6,614 bases of DNA, from the NCBI GenBank assembly GCA_903822115.1, contig CAIJNU010000005.1, positions 1-6,614 of the forward strand, in the 5' to 3' direction. The stretch is from an uncultured Candidatus Peregrinibacteria bacterium (GTDB lineage Bacteria > Patescibacteriota > Gracilibacteria > Peribacterales > Peribacteraceae). Below are positions 1 to 4,857 of this stretch, one piece after another. Positions within the stretch are counted from its first letter, which is position 1, and the number at the start of each line of letters is the position of its first letter. The notes beneath the pieces were generated by a model. That model was not told where the DNA came from. It saw only the letters and a program-made list of their open reading frames with translations, and did not search any database. The translations under genes were made by a program, and so were the position numbers.

Positions 1-228
1 CGAGTTACCAGTGAACAGGCAAAAGACCACGAGCTTCTCTGTCACCTCGCGGGTCGTATGCGCGTTCATCGCGTACGCATCCTCCCCGGAGACAAAGTGA
101 AGATCGAGATGACTCCGTACGATTTGCAGAAGGGTCGCATTGTCTATCGCTTCCTCGCGGGTCAGCCGACACAGGTTCAGCCGTCCGCTTCCGCTCCCAA
201 TTCTCCTCCTCCCGCCTTGCCGTCATGA
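1..228 (+). CDS. infA: Translation initiation factor IF-1, 5' end outside window (partial)
   Basis: IF-1 is a one-domain OB-fold protein that binds the 30S A site during initiation with IF-2 and IF-3. The frame is open from base 1 to TGA at 226-228, giving 75 visible residues; roughly the first 20 are outside the window. The IF-1 signature is clear: GRMRVHRVRILPGDKV at residues 18-33, then MTPYDLQKGRIVYR at 37-50, matching the E. coli segment ending TPYDLSKGRIVFR. The preceding strand-loop looks about two residues longer than in E. coli. The family normally stops within two or three residues of that Arg, but this protein runs 25 residues further as a Pro/Ser/Ala-rich tail (151-225). The stop overlaps the rpmJ start (ATGA, 225-228), suggesting translational coupling. 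The identity is secure from sequence; a function for the tail is unknown. Confidence 0.95.
   Translation, partial: RVTSEQAKDHELLCHLAGRMRVHRVRILPGDKVKIEMTPYDLQKGRIVYRFLAGQPTQVQPSASAPNSPPPALPS
201..224 (+). promoter_or_regulatory. Pyrimidine-rich leader of rpmJ, within infA 3' end
   Basis: This stretch ends one base before the rpmJ ATG and holds 21 pyrimidines in 24 bases, including CTCCTCCTCCC. No purine-rich Shine-Dalgarno motif is present. It is also coding, as the SPPPALPS end of IF-1. Similar tracts precede rpsM, rpsK, rpsD and rpoA, so it may be an SD-independent ribosome-recruitment signal. The function is inferred only from this recurrence. Confidence 0.5.
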
Positions 229-353
229 AAGTCCGTGCCTCATGCAAACCGCGCTGTAAAGATTGTCGTCTCGTGTTGCGTCGCAACGGCCTTGGCAAAG
301 TGGTACGACGTATCGTCTGCAAGAATCCTCGTCACAAACAGCGTCAAGGCTGA
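225..353 (+). CDS. rpmJ: 50S ribosomal protein L36
   Basis: This 42-residue basic protein is the smallest large-subunit protein and helps hold 23S rRNA together, usually through one zinc ion. It starts MKVRAS and ends NPRHKQRQG, both diagnostic of L36. Zinc ligands are visible as Cys11, Cys14, Cys32 and His37 (C-x2-C, then C-x4-H). A further Cys sits at position 7. The spacing between Cys14 and Cys32 is 17 residues, against 12 in the E. coli and Thermus proteins as I recall them, so the loop between the zinc pairs carries about five extra residues (around NGLGK). The start overlaps the infA stop. Gene order infA-rpmJ-rpsM is the standard one. It was identified by reading the frame by hand from 225. 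Confidence 0.93.
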   Translation: MKVRASCKPRCKDCRLVLRRNGLGKVVRRIVCKNPRHKQRQG

Positions 354-368
354 TTCCTCCTCCCTCTC
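354..368 (+). promoter_or_regulatory. All-pyrimidine leader of rpsM
   Basis: The entire 15-base gap between the rpmJ stop and the rpsM ATG is pyrimidine (TTCCTCCTCCCTCTC). It cannot pair with the usual anti-Shine-Dalgarno tail, which it resembles rather than complements. It is the purest example of the leader type that recurs in this operon. Confidence 0.55.
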
Positions 369-749
369 ATGCTTCGTATCTCAGGTGTTGTTCTGCCGGG
401 TAAAAAACGCATTGAGATCTCCCTCACGGAGATCAAGGGCATCGGCCGACCCCTCTCCCGTCGCATGCTCAAGGAATTGGGGATCGATCTGAACGTGCAT
501 ACCGACGACATTTCCGAGACGGATCAGGCGAGACTGCGTGCGCGAGTGGAGAAAGAACTCACCGAAGGCGAGCTCATGCGCAAGATTTCCATGGACGTCA
601 AAAGACTTCAGGATATCGGAACGTGGCGCGGTTACCGCCATCGTCGCAAATTGCCGGTGCGCGGACAGACATCGCGCCGCAACGCGCGCACCCGCCGCGG
701 CAAGAAGAAGACCGGTCTCTCCGGTCGTACGGTTCTGACCAAGACGTAA
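369..749 (+). CDS. rpsM: 30S ribosomal protein S13
   Basis: S13 sits in the head of the 30S subunit, contacts the P-site tRNA through its basic C-terminal tail and forms intersubunit bridges. The 126-residue product begins MLRISGVVLPGKKRIEISLT, continues with the helix-hairpin-like EIKGIGRPLSRRMLKELGI (22-40), and has the conserved RGYRHRRKLPVRGQTSRRNA segment (about 88-107) followed by a Lys/Arg-rich tail ending TVLTKT. Length is normal (118-126 in well-known bacteria). The start is fixed by homology to S13 N-termini and by the rpmJ stop 15 bases upstream. Its neighbours rpmJ and rpsK are the expected ones of the alpha operon. Confidence 0.97.
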   Translation: MLRISGVVLPGKKRIEISLTEIKGIGRPLSRRMLKELGIDLNVHTDDISETDQARLRARVEKELTEGELMRKISMDVKRLQDIGTWRGYRHRRKLPVRGQTSRRNARTRRGKKKTGLSGRTVLTKT

Positions 750-773
750 ACACTCCATTCTCTTTCCTTTCTC
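750..773 (+). promoter_or_regulatory. Pyrimidine-rich leader of rpsK
   Basis: The 24-base rpsM-rpsK gap has 21 pyrimidines, and the last 16 bases before the ATG (758-773, TTCTCTTTCCTTTCTC) are all pyrimidine. There is no AGGAGG-like element within 20 bases of the start. The call of a translation signal is inferred from recurrence across the operon. Confidence 0.5.
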
Positions 774-1211
774 ATGGCTGAAGAATCGCAGACACCGGCA
801 ATCCTCGAGGCACAGACGCCCGACGCCAAGGCTGCGCCTGCTCGACGCAAGAAGGTCAAGCGCTCGCTCTCTCGCGCGCGCGTCTGCGTGCATGCAGGAG
901 AGAACAACACGATCATCACGTTCACGGATCCTCAGGGGAACGTCCTCGGTTGGAGTTCCGCGGGTTCCGCGGGTTTCAAGGGTGCGAGAAAGTCCACGCC
1001 CTATGCCGCCAAGGTCGCCGCGGAAGCGGCGAGCCTGAAGGTGAAGCCCTACGGCATCGAGACGGTGGATGTGGAGGTGAAGGGGCTCGGTCCCGGACGC
1101 GAACAGGCACTGCGCGGTCTGCAGGGGTCCGGTCTCAACATCGAATCGATCATTGATACGACGACCATCGCGCACGGCGGATGTCGTCCTCCCGGCCGAC
1201 GTCGGGTCTAA
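774..1211 (+). CDS. rpsK: 30S ribosomal protein S11
   Basis: S11 lies on the 30S platform and helps shape the mRNA exit/E-site region. The 145-residue product contains the family core: HAGENNTIITFTDPQGNVLGW (40-60), GFKGARKSTPYAAKVAAE (67-84), GLGPGREQALRGLQGSGL (103-120) and the terminal HGGCRPPGRRRV (134-145). The core matches E. coli S11 (129 residues) nearly end to end. The extra length is an N-terminal extension of about 16 residues, rich in Ala, Gln and Pro (EESQTPAILEAQTPDAKAAPA), before the basic ARRKKVKRS stretch. The ATG at 774 is preceded by a pyrimidine tract; no later Met lies before the conserved core, which supports this start. Confidence 0.97.
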   Translation: MAEESQTPAILEAQTPDAKAAPARRKKVKRSLSRARVCVHAGENNTIITFTDPQGNVLGWSSAGSAGFKGARKSTPYAAKVAAEAASLKVKPYGIETVDVEVKGLGPGREQALRGLQGSGLNIESIIDTTTIAHGGCRPPGRRRV

Positions 1212-1239
1212 TCCTCTCTGTCTCCTCCTTTTTCTCTTC
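1212..1239 (+). promoter_or_regulatory. Pyrimidine-rich leader of rpsD
   Basis: This gap has 27 pyrimidines in 28 bases (only G1220 is a purine), running directly into the rpsD ATG. It contains CTCCTCCTTTTTCT, which resembles the 3' tail of bacterial 16S rRNA rather than its complement. It is the longest clean example of the leader type seen here. Confidence 0.55.
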
Positions 1240-1860
1240 ATGAAGTACACGGGTCCAAAAGCAAAGCGCGCCAGACGGCAGGGGATGAACCTGTACGGCA
1301 CGGATAAGTACGACAAGATCCTGCAGCGAAAGCCCTACGGTCCCGGCAAGGGGCCCAAGAGCAACACGCGCGTCAAACTCTCGGAGTACGCGCTGCAGCT
1401 CAAGGAGAAGCAGAAAGTGCGCGACATGTACGGTCTCTCGGAGAAGCAGTTCCACAACTACTACCTGAGCGCCTCCAAAGTCTCGGGTCAGACGGGTGAT
1501 GCACTCAAGCGTCTGCTCGAGCAGAGGCTCGACAATGTCATCTATCGCGCAGGATTCGCCATGACGCGCATGCAGGCTCGACAATTTGTCAGCCACGGCC
1601 ACTTCACGGTGAAGGGTCGACGTGTCAAAGTTCCTTCCTACCAGGTGAAGCCGGGGGAGGAGATCGTGGCGCGTGCGAGCAGCAAAGTCTCTCCGGTCTT
1701 CGGACCCATTCTCGCGTCGCATGAGAAGTACCTGCCGCCGAACTGGCTCAAGGTCGATCCCGTTTCCATGAAGATCGATATCGTCGCCGCACCCGATCCC
1801 ACGCATGCCGAGCAATCGATCGAGATGCGTCAGATCGTCGAGTTTTATTCTCGTAACTAA
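1240..1860 (+). CDS. rpsD: 30S ribosomal protein S4
   Basis: S4 is a primary 16S rRNA binder that nucleates 30S body assembly, and in E. coli it represses the alpha operon. The product is 206 residues, the same as E. coli S4. The N-terminal part (1-95) carries YGPGKGPKSNTR, SEYALQLKEKQKVRDMYGLSEKQF and the basic linker. The S4 RNA-binding domain follows at about 96-160 (LEQRLDNVIYRAGFAMTRMQ, then ARQFVSHGHFTVKGRRVKVP). The C-terminus returns to the body-binding fold and ends IVEFYSRN. There is no Cys anywhere in the protein, so it is the zinc-free type. The start at 1240 is chosen because homology begins there and it follows the rpsK stop. An in-frame ATG at 1153 would only add residues overlapping rpsK. 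Confidence 0.97.
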   Translation: MKYTGPKAKRARRQGMNLYGTDKYDKILQRKPYGPGKGPKSNTRVKLSEYALQLKEKQKVRDMYGLSEKQFHNYYLSASKVSGQTGDALKRLLEQRLDNVIYRAGFAMTRMQARQFVSHGHFTVKGRRVKVPSYQVKPGEEIVARASSKVSPVFGPILASHEKYLPPNWLKVDPVSMKIDIVAAPDPTHAEQSIEMRQIVEFYSRN

Positions 1861-1870
1861 TTTTCTCTCC

Positions 1871-1888
1871 CAGGAGGTTCCTCTCCTG
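1871..1888 (+). other. Hairpin enclosing the operon's only intergenic AGGAGG, rpsD-rpoA gap
   Basis: CAGGAG (1871-1876) is perfectly complementary to CTCCTG (1883-1888) around a six-base loop. The stem contains AGGAGG at 1872-1877, the only perfect Shine-Dalgarno consensus in an intergenic gap of the operon. It ends 34 bases before the rpoA ATG, too far to serve it, and no ATG, GTG or TTG lies between. No T-run follows, so it is not a simple terminator. It may be a processing, pausing or regulatory structure, or chance. Confidence 0.45.
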
Positions 1889-1891
1889 CGA

Positions 1892-1911
1892 TTTTCTTTC
1901 CTCCCCTTACT
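1892..1911 (+). promoter_or_regulatory. Pyrimidine-rich leader of rpoA
   Basis: The 20 bases before the rpoA ATG hold 19 pyrimidines (TTTTCTTTCCTCCCCTTACT). The position and composition match the leaders of rpsM, rpsK and rpsD, and no Shine-Dalgarno motif lies at a usable distance. Confidence 0.5.
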
Positions 1912-2910
1912 ATGCACATCATTCAGGAAGAAATCGGGCTCCCAACCTTCTCCGTTACGCCGGTGAAGAAAGGTGATGACCGTCATGCGGTCTTCACGAT
2001 CGCTCCCCTTCCTCCTGGATACGGGATGACGCTGGGTAACGCAATGCGCAGAGTGCTCCTCTCGAGCCTCCCGGGCGCGGCGGTCACGTCCATTCGCATG
2101 AATGGCGTGCAGCACGAGTACACGACGATCAAGGGTGTCCACGAGTCGGTGATGGATATTGCCCTCAACCTCAAGCTCCTGCGCTTGCGCAAGCACAGCA
2201 AGGAACCGGAGGTGATCACACTCGAAGTAAAGGGGCCGTTGGCGGTGACTGCGAAGGATCTGAAGACGACCTCCGACATCGAGGTCCTCAATCCCGAGCT
2301 CCCGCTCATGACGTTGGAAAAGGGCTCCTCGCTCGATATGCAGCTGACGATCGAGAAGGGCGTGGGCTACATCTCCGCATCCGAACGCAACAAGAAGCAG
2401 AACGAACCGGGACTCATCTACATCGATGCCATTTTCACCCCGGTGGTGAAGGTCAAATTCGACGTGGAGGCCGCCCGTGTCGGACAGCGCACCGATCTCG
2501 AAAAGCTCGTTTTGGATATCGAGACGAACGGCTCCCTGACAGCGGAGGAGGCGGTGCAGTTCGGCTCCCAGTTGCTCCAGAGCTACTTCGGCTACTTCGC
2601 CTCGGACAAGAAGGTGGTGGAGCAGGAGTTTATGGCCGACTTCAGCCGCACCACGGCGCAGCAGACGGACGAATCCGCGCATACGCCGGTGAAGGAGAGC
2701 TACACGCCGATTGAGATCCTCAACTTCTCGCCGCGCACGCTCAACGCGCTCATCAACGCGGGCGTCGGATCCATCGAGCAGCTCACGAAGTGCACCGAAG
2801 CGACACTCTCAAACTTCCGTGGTTTTGGCGCCAAGGCGCTCGACGAAGTGAAGAAGACGCTCGGGGACAGGGGACTGAAGCTTTCCGACGACAATACACT
2901 CGACAGTTGA
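1912..2910 (+). CDS. rpoA: DNA-directed RNA polymerase subunit alpha
   Basis: The alpha dimer nucleates RNA polymerase assembly, and its C-terminal domain reads UP elements and activators. The product is 332 residues, close to E. coli (329). The assembly domain (about 1-235) shows MTLGNAMRRVLLSSLPG (39-55), with the assembly Arg pair at 47-48, and GVHESVMDIALNLKLLRLRK. A linker around 240-265 joins the C-terminal domain (about 266-325). The latter reads SPRTLNALINAGVGSIEQLT at 273-292, then NFRGFGAKALDEVKKTLGDRGLKL. Arg275 aligns with E. coli Arg265, the main DNA-minor-groove contact, so UP-element reading is probably retained. The extreme C-terminus (SDDNTLDS) is acidic. The start is supported by homology to N-termini of the family. 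It lies between rpsD and rplQ, as in the standard alpha operon. Confidence 0.98.
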   Translation: MHIIQEEIGLPTFSVTPVKKGDDRHAVFTIAPLPPGYGMTLGNAMRRVLLSSLPGAAVTSIRMNGVQHEYTTIKGVHESVMDIALNLKLLRLRKHSKEPEVITLEVKGPLAVTAKDLKTTSDIEVLNPELPLMTLEKGSSLDMQLTIEKGVGYISASERNKKQNEPGLIYIDAIFTPVVKVKFDVEAARVGQRTDLEKLVLDIETNGSLTAEEAVQFGSQLLQSYFGYFASDKKVVEQEFMADFSRTTAQQTDESAHTPVKESYTPIEILNFSPRTLNALINAGVGSIEQLTKCTEATLSNFRGFGAKALDEVKKTLGDRGLKLSDDNTLDS

Positions 2911-2918
2911 CCTCCCTT

Positions 2919-2933
2919 CGCGCACACTGCGCG
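2919..2933 (+). other. G+C-rich hairpin just upstream of rplQ
   Basis: CGCGCA (2919-2924) pairs perfectly with TGCGCG (2928-2933) around the three-base loop CAC. It lies seven bases before the rplQ ATG, where a Shine-Dalgarno site would normally sit. No T-tract follows, so it does not look like an intrinsic terminator. It could tune rplQ translation, act as a processing site, or be fortuitous in G+C-rich DNA. Confidence 0.45.
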
Positions 2934-2940
2934 CCAATAT

Positions 2941-3393
2941 ATGAGACATCGTCACTCCCGCCTTCGGCTCCGACAGAAACCCGCGCATAGCAGGTCGCTC
3001 CAACGCAACCTCGTGACGTCGGTGCTCCTCTACGAGACCGTCCGTACCACAAAGAAGCGCGCGGAGGTGGTGCAGCCCATGGTGGAGCACATCATCACCA
3101 TCGCGAAGAAGAAGCAGCCGCACGTCGCCATTCGCGCGATTAACGCGATCGTGACGCACAAGAATGCATGCCGGAAAGCGATGGAAGTCCTCAAGCCCCG
3201 CTACGCTCTGCGCACATCCGGATTCACGCGCATCGTGGCGCTTGGAAGCCGCATCGGAGACGGCGCGAAGCTCGTGAATCTCCAGTTGGTGGATGCGCAG
3301 ACGCCAGAGGCTCTCGCGGAGGTGAAGGAGAAAGCCAAAGAGGCGAAGAAGACGAAGGCGAAAGAGCGTTCCGTTTCCAAGAAGAAGTCATGA
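2941..3393 (+). CDS. rplQ: 50S ribosomal protein L17
   Basis: L17 lies on the solvent side of the 50S subunit near the peptide exit. The 150-residue product starts MRHRHSRLRL, has the family segments LVTSVLLYETVRTTKKRAEV (24-43) and KPRYALRTSGFTRIVALGSR (84-103), and GDGAKLVNLQLVD near 106-118. E. coli L17 has 127 residues; the excess is a highly charged C-terminal tail (about 125-150) rich in Lys, Glu and Ala and ending SVSKKKS. The last codons overlap the rplM start by ATGA (3390-3393). The gap to rpoA (2911-2940) begins CCTCCCTTC and then forms a hairpin, so its leader differs from those of the other genes. Confidence 0.96.
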   Translation: MRHRHSRLRLRQKPAHSRSLQRNLVTSVLLYETVRTTKKRAEVVQPMVEHIITIAKKKQPHVAIRAINAIVTHKNACRKAMEVLKPRYALRTSGFTRIVALGSRIGDGAKLVNLQLVDAQTPEALAEVKEKAKEAKKTKAKERSVSKKKS

Positions 3394-3821
3394 GAACCAC
3401 GACTGTTCCCGTATCGGCTCCCACCTGGTTCGTCGTCGATGCCTCCGGCAAGACGCTCGGACGTCTCGCGGCTCGCATCGCGCACGTTCTGCGTGGCAAG
3501 CACAAGCCAGATTTCTCTCCCCATCAGCTCTGCGGGGATCACGTGATCGTTCTGAATATCGAGAGTATCGCTGCGCATCCCAAGAAAATGCGCGGGAAGT
3601 CGTACACGACCCACTCGGGGTACCTCGGGCATTTGCGTACCAAGACCTTGGAGCAGATGTTGGATGAAAACCCGGAGGAGGTGATGCGCAAAGCGATCTA
3701 CGGCATGCTTCCGCGCAACAGACTCCGTTTCCAGATGCTCAAGCGCCTGCACGTCATCAAAGGTGACCAGCACCGTTACGCCGCACAGAAGCCCGTTCCC
3801 CTCCCGACCACCATCCTATGA
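3390..3821 (+). CDS. rplM: 50S ribosomal protein L13
   Basis: L13 is an early-assembling 23S rRNA-binding protein. The 143-residue product (E. coli 142) shows WFVVDASGKTLGRLAARIAH (12-31), LRGKHKPDFSPHQLCGDHVI (33-52), KSYTTHSGYLGHLR near 70-83, and the conserved MLPRNRLRFQMLKRLHVIKG (109-128), followed by HRYAAQKP. The start at 3390 is set by homology and by the ATGA overlap with the rplQ stop; the open frame extends further upstream, but only inside rplQ. Its leader (AAGAAGAAGTC) is purine-rich and unlike the other leaders here. The last nine residues (PVPLPTTIL) are encoded by a pyrimidine-rich stretch that leads into rpsI. Confidence 0.96.
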   Translation: MRTTTVPVSAPTWFVVDASGKTLGRLAARIAHVLRGKHKPDFSPHQLCGDHVIVLNIESIAAHPKKMRGKSYTTHSGYLGHLRTKTLEQMLDENPEEVMRKAIYGMLPRNRLRFQMLKRLHVIKGDQHRYAAQKPVPLPTTIL

Positions 3822-4228
3822 CATCCGATAGCAAGAAGCGGCAGTACTTCGGCGCTACGGGCAAGCGCAAGACCGCGATTGCCTGCGTGCGATTGTTTCA
3901 GGATGGCACCGGAGAAGCGTCGGTGAACGGCATGAAGATCAAGCAGTACTTCGATACGGCTCTGCAGGTGGAGAACGCCCTCGCGCCTCTCGTCATTGCG
4001 AATCTCAAGGGGTCGACGGATATCGAGGCGACGATCCTCGGCGGCGGGAAGTCCGCGCAGTCGGACGCCATGCGCCACGGTATCAGCCGCACGCTCCTGC
4101 TTCTCAATCCCGATTATCGATCCGATCTCAAGCGTGCAGGATTCCTTCGTCGCGATGCCCGCATTAAGGAACGCAAGAAGCCGGGACTCAAGCGCGCACG
4201 CCGTGCACCGCAGTGGCAGAAGCGCTGA
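3818..4228 (+). CDS. rpsI: 30S ribosomal protein S9
   Basis: S9 sits in the 30S head; its C-terminal tail reaches the P-site tRNA anticodon loop. The 136-residue product has YFGATGKRKTAIACVRLF (10-27), the central NGMKIKQYF, the glycine-rich ILGGGKSAQSDAMRHGISRT (73-92), and the canonical end AGFLRRDARIKERKKPGLKR followed by ARRAPQWQKR. The terminal Gln-Lys-Arg replaces the usual Ser-Lys-Arg, keeping the basic end that touches tRNA. The start overlaps the rplM stop by ATGA. It is the last gene of the + strand block. The bases just upstream (3791-3817) are pyrimidine-rich (21 of 27) with no Shine-Dalgarno site. Confidence 0.97.
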   Translation: MTSDSKKRQYFGATGKRKTAIACVRLFQDGTGEASVNGMKIKQYFDTALQVENALAPLVIANLKGSTDIEATILGGGKSAQSDAMRHGISRTLLLLNPDYRSDLKRAGFLRRDARIKERKKPGLKRARRAPQWQKR

Positions 4229-4242
4229 GAGAAAGACGAAAT

Positions 4243-4289
4243 AGGTTCAAGCGAGCCTTGGAAACCTGAGATCATTTTGATGATGTCAG
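4243..4289. terminator. Two overlapping inverted repeats between convergent genes; possible bidirectional terminator
   Basis: The first hairpin pairs AGGTTCAAG (4243-4251) with CTTG and AACCT (4257-4267) across a two-base bulge. The second pairs CTGA-ATCAT (4266-4275) with ATGAT-TCAG (4280-4289), with a G/G mismatch and a TTTG loop, and is followed on the + strand by TCTTTC. The two share bases 4266-4267, so they compete at the edge. On the - strand the first hairpin is followed by ATTTCGTCTTTC. U-runs are imperfect on both sides. The location between the rpsI stop and the convergent gene's stop favours a shared terminator. Confidence 0.5.
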
Positions 4290-4293
4290 TCTT

Positions 4294-4650
4294 TCAGCCG
4301 ACAGCCATCTTCACATAGTAGAGGCTCTTGCCCTCCTCGGTATCGAGGATGAAGCGGGCGTCGAGCGATTGAAGTTGCATGATTGTCTGGCACATACGCA
4401 GGAGCATCGCAGGCGGGAGGACAATTCCGGCTTCCAAACACGTTGCGCAGAGTCCTGCGGCATCGCTGGAGCGCAGATAGGGCTCCCCTTGTGCGAGGAT
4501 GACATTGCGAAGATTCTCCTGCACCTGCACCACGTAGTGCTCCACGTAAGGCTCAAGGTCTTCTACGGGAACCTCCTGAACTTCGGGGAGGGCCTCGATG
4601 ATGTCGAGGTCACTTCGGATCGCGTGGGCGATGCAGGCTTCGATGGACAT
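4294..4650 (-). CDS. Uncharacterised 118-residue protein
   Basis: I do not recognise this family. From the chosen ATG the product is 118 residues starting MSIEACIAHAIRSDLDIIEA. It has an acidic first half (residues 13-47, many Asp/Glu, including PEVQEVPVEDLEPYVEHYV) and a more hydrophobic, probably helical second half (AGIVLPPAMLLRMCQTIMQL, 74-93). It ends in a likely strand pair, DARFILDTEEGKSLYYVKMA. Cysteines are at 6, 68, 71 and 87, with one CxxC (LCATCL). There is no signal peptide or clear membrane span. The frame extends upstream to an ATG at 4728, but a plausible extended -10 promoter at 4675-4703 lies inside that extension and a terminator lies just beyond. Translation from 4650 is therefore preferred. 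It is convergent with rpsI and probably monocistronic. Its size, composition and clean codon use suggest a real gene, probably cytoplasmic. Confidence 0.7.
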   Translation of the reverse strand: MSIEACIAHAIRSDLDIIEALPEVQEVPVEDLEPYVEHYVVQVQENLRNVILAQGEPYLRSSDAAGLCATCLEAGIVLPPAMLLRMCQTIMQLQSLDARFILDTEEGKSLYYVKMAVG

Positions 4651-4674
4651 GTGTGTGTTTGGGGAAATCGAACT

Positions 4675-4703
4675 ATCATAGCAGACAACATTGTTTCTTG
4701 AAA
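4675..4703 (-). promoter_or_regulatory. Putative sigma-70-type promoter (extended -10) for the 118-residue gene
   Basis: On the - strand, TGC-TATGAT (bases 4683 down to 4675) gives an extended -10 with five of six consensus bases. A weak -35 TTTCAA (4703-4698) lies 17 bases upstream. Predicted transcription would begin near 4668, leaving a leader of about 18 bases, ATTTCCCCAAACACACAC, before the ATG at 4650, with no Shine-Dalgarno site. This decides the start of the gene against the upstream ATG at 4728. Confidence 0.5.
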
Positions 4704-4745
4704 TAGGTTGAGCCCATCGGGAAGCCATACTCTCTTGCTAACCCG

Positions 4746-4776
4746 AAAAAATATTCTGTTCTGCATGACAGAGCAG
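4746..4776 (-). terminator. Intrinsic terminator downstream of the VirD4-like ATPase gene
   Basis: On the - strand CTGCTCTG pairs with CAGAACAG (seven of eight pairs, one C/A mismatch) around loop TCATG, and is followed at once by AATATTTTTT. This is a textbook hairpin plus U-tract, lying about 80 bases after the ATPase stop. It separates that gene from the downstream 118-residue gene, which has its own promoter. On the + strand the stem is complete with one G-U pair, but no U-run follows. Confidence 0.6.
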
Positions 4777-4857
4777 CTTCTATAATAAGGAGGAGAAAGT
4801 CAGGAAATGGAATTTAGAAAAAGCCCTAATATAAGCCAAAAACATCAACTTTGCTGC
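4777..4857. other. A/T-rich spacer, 3' flank of the ATPase gene
   Basis: This spacer is clearly A/T-rich against its G+C-rich surroundings. On the + strand it holds TATAAT (4781-4786), AGGAGG (4788-4793) and ATG (4807), which look like promoter and ribosome-site elements. They point into the antisense strand of the ATPase gene and have no good -35. On the - strand it is simply the 3' untranslated region before the terminator. No small gene could be supported here. Confidence 0.4.

Noticed and set aside
954..972. Tandem TTCCGCGGG in rpsK.
   Set aside because: It only encodes the Ser-Ala-Gly-Ser-Ala-Gly segment, which matches the conserved S11 core; it is not a repeat element.
1153..1239. Upstream in-frame ATG that would lengthen S4 by 29 residues.
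   Set aside because: It overlaps rpsK coding sequence and its peptide has no S4 similarity; the S4 N-terminus begins at 1240.
381..1316. A 311-codon open frame on the - strand opposite rpsM, rpsK and the rpsD start.
   Set aside because: It is fully covered by ribosomal-protein genes on the + strand, with Arg-rich composition typical of an antisense shadow.
1150..2682. A 510-codon open frame on the - strand opposite rpsD and rpoA.
   Set aside because: It lies opposite two unmistakable conserved genes, reads as low-complexity Arg/Leu/His-rich peptide and has no recognisable motif. It is a codon-bias shadow.
3168..3389. Upstream in-frame extension of L13.
   Set aside because: It lies entirely inside rplQ in another frame, and homology begins at the ATGA overlap at 3390.
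225..4228. Possible recoding of UGA, as in some Patescibacteria (code 25).
   Set aside because: TGA falls exactly where L36, L17, L13, S9 and RpoA homologues end, so it acts as a stop here.
4651..4728. Longer version of the 118-residue protein starting at 4728.
   Set aside because: The extension contains the best promoter candidate and reads as unconvincing peptide; the terminator of the upstream gene lies just before it. It is not fully excluded.
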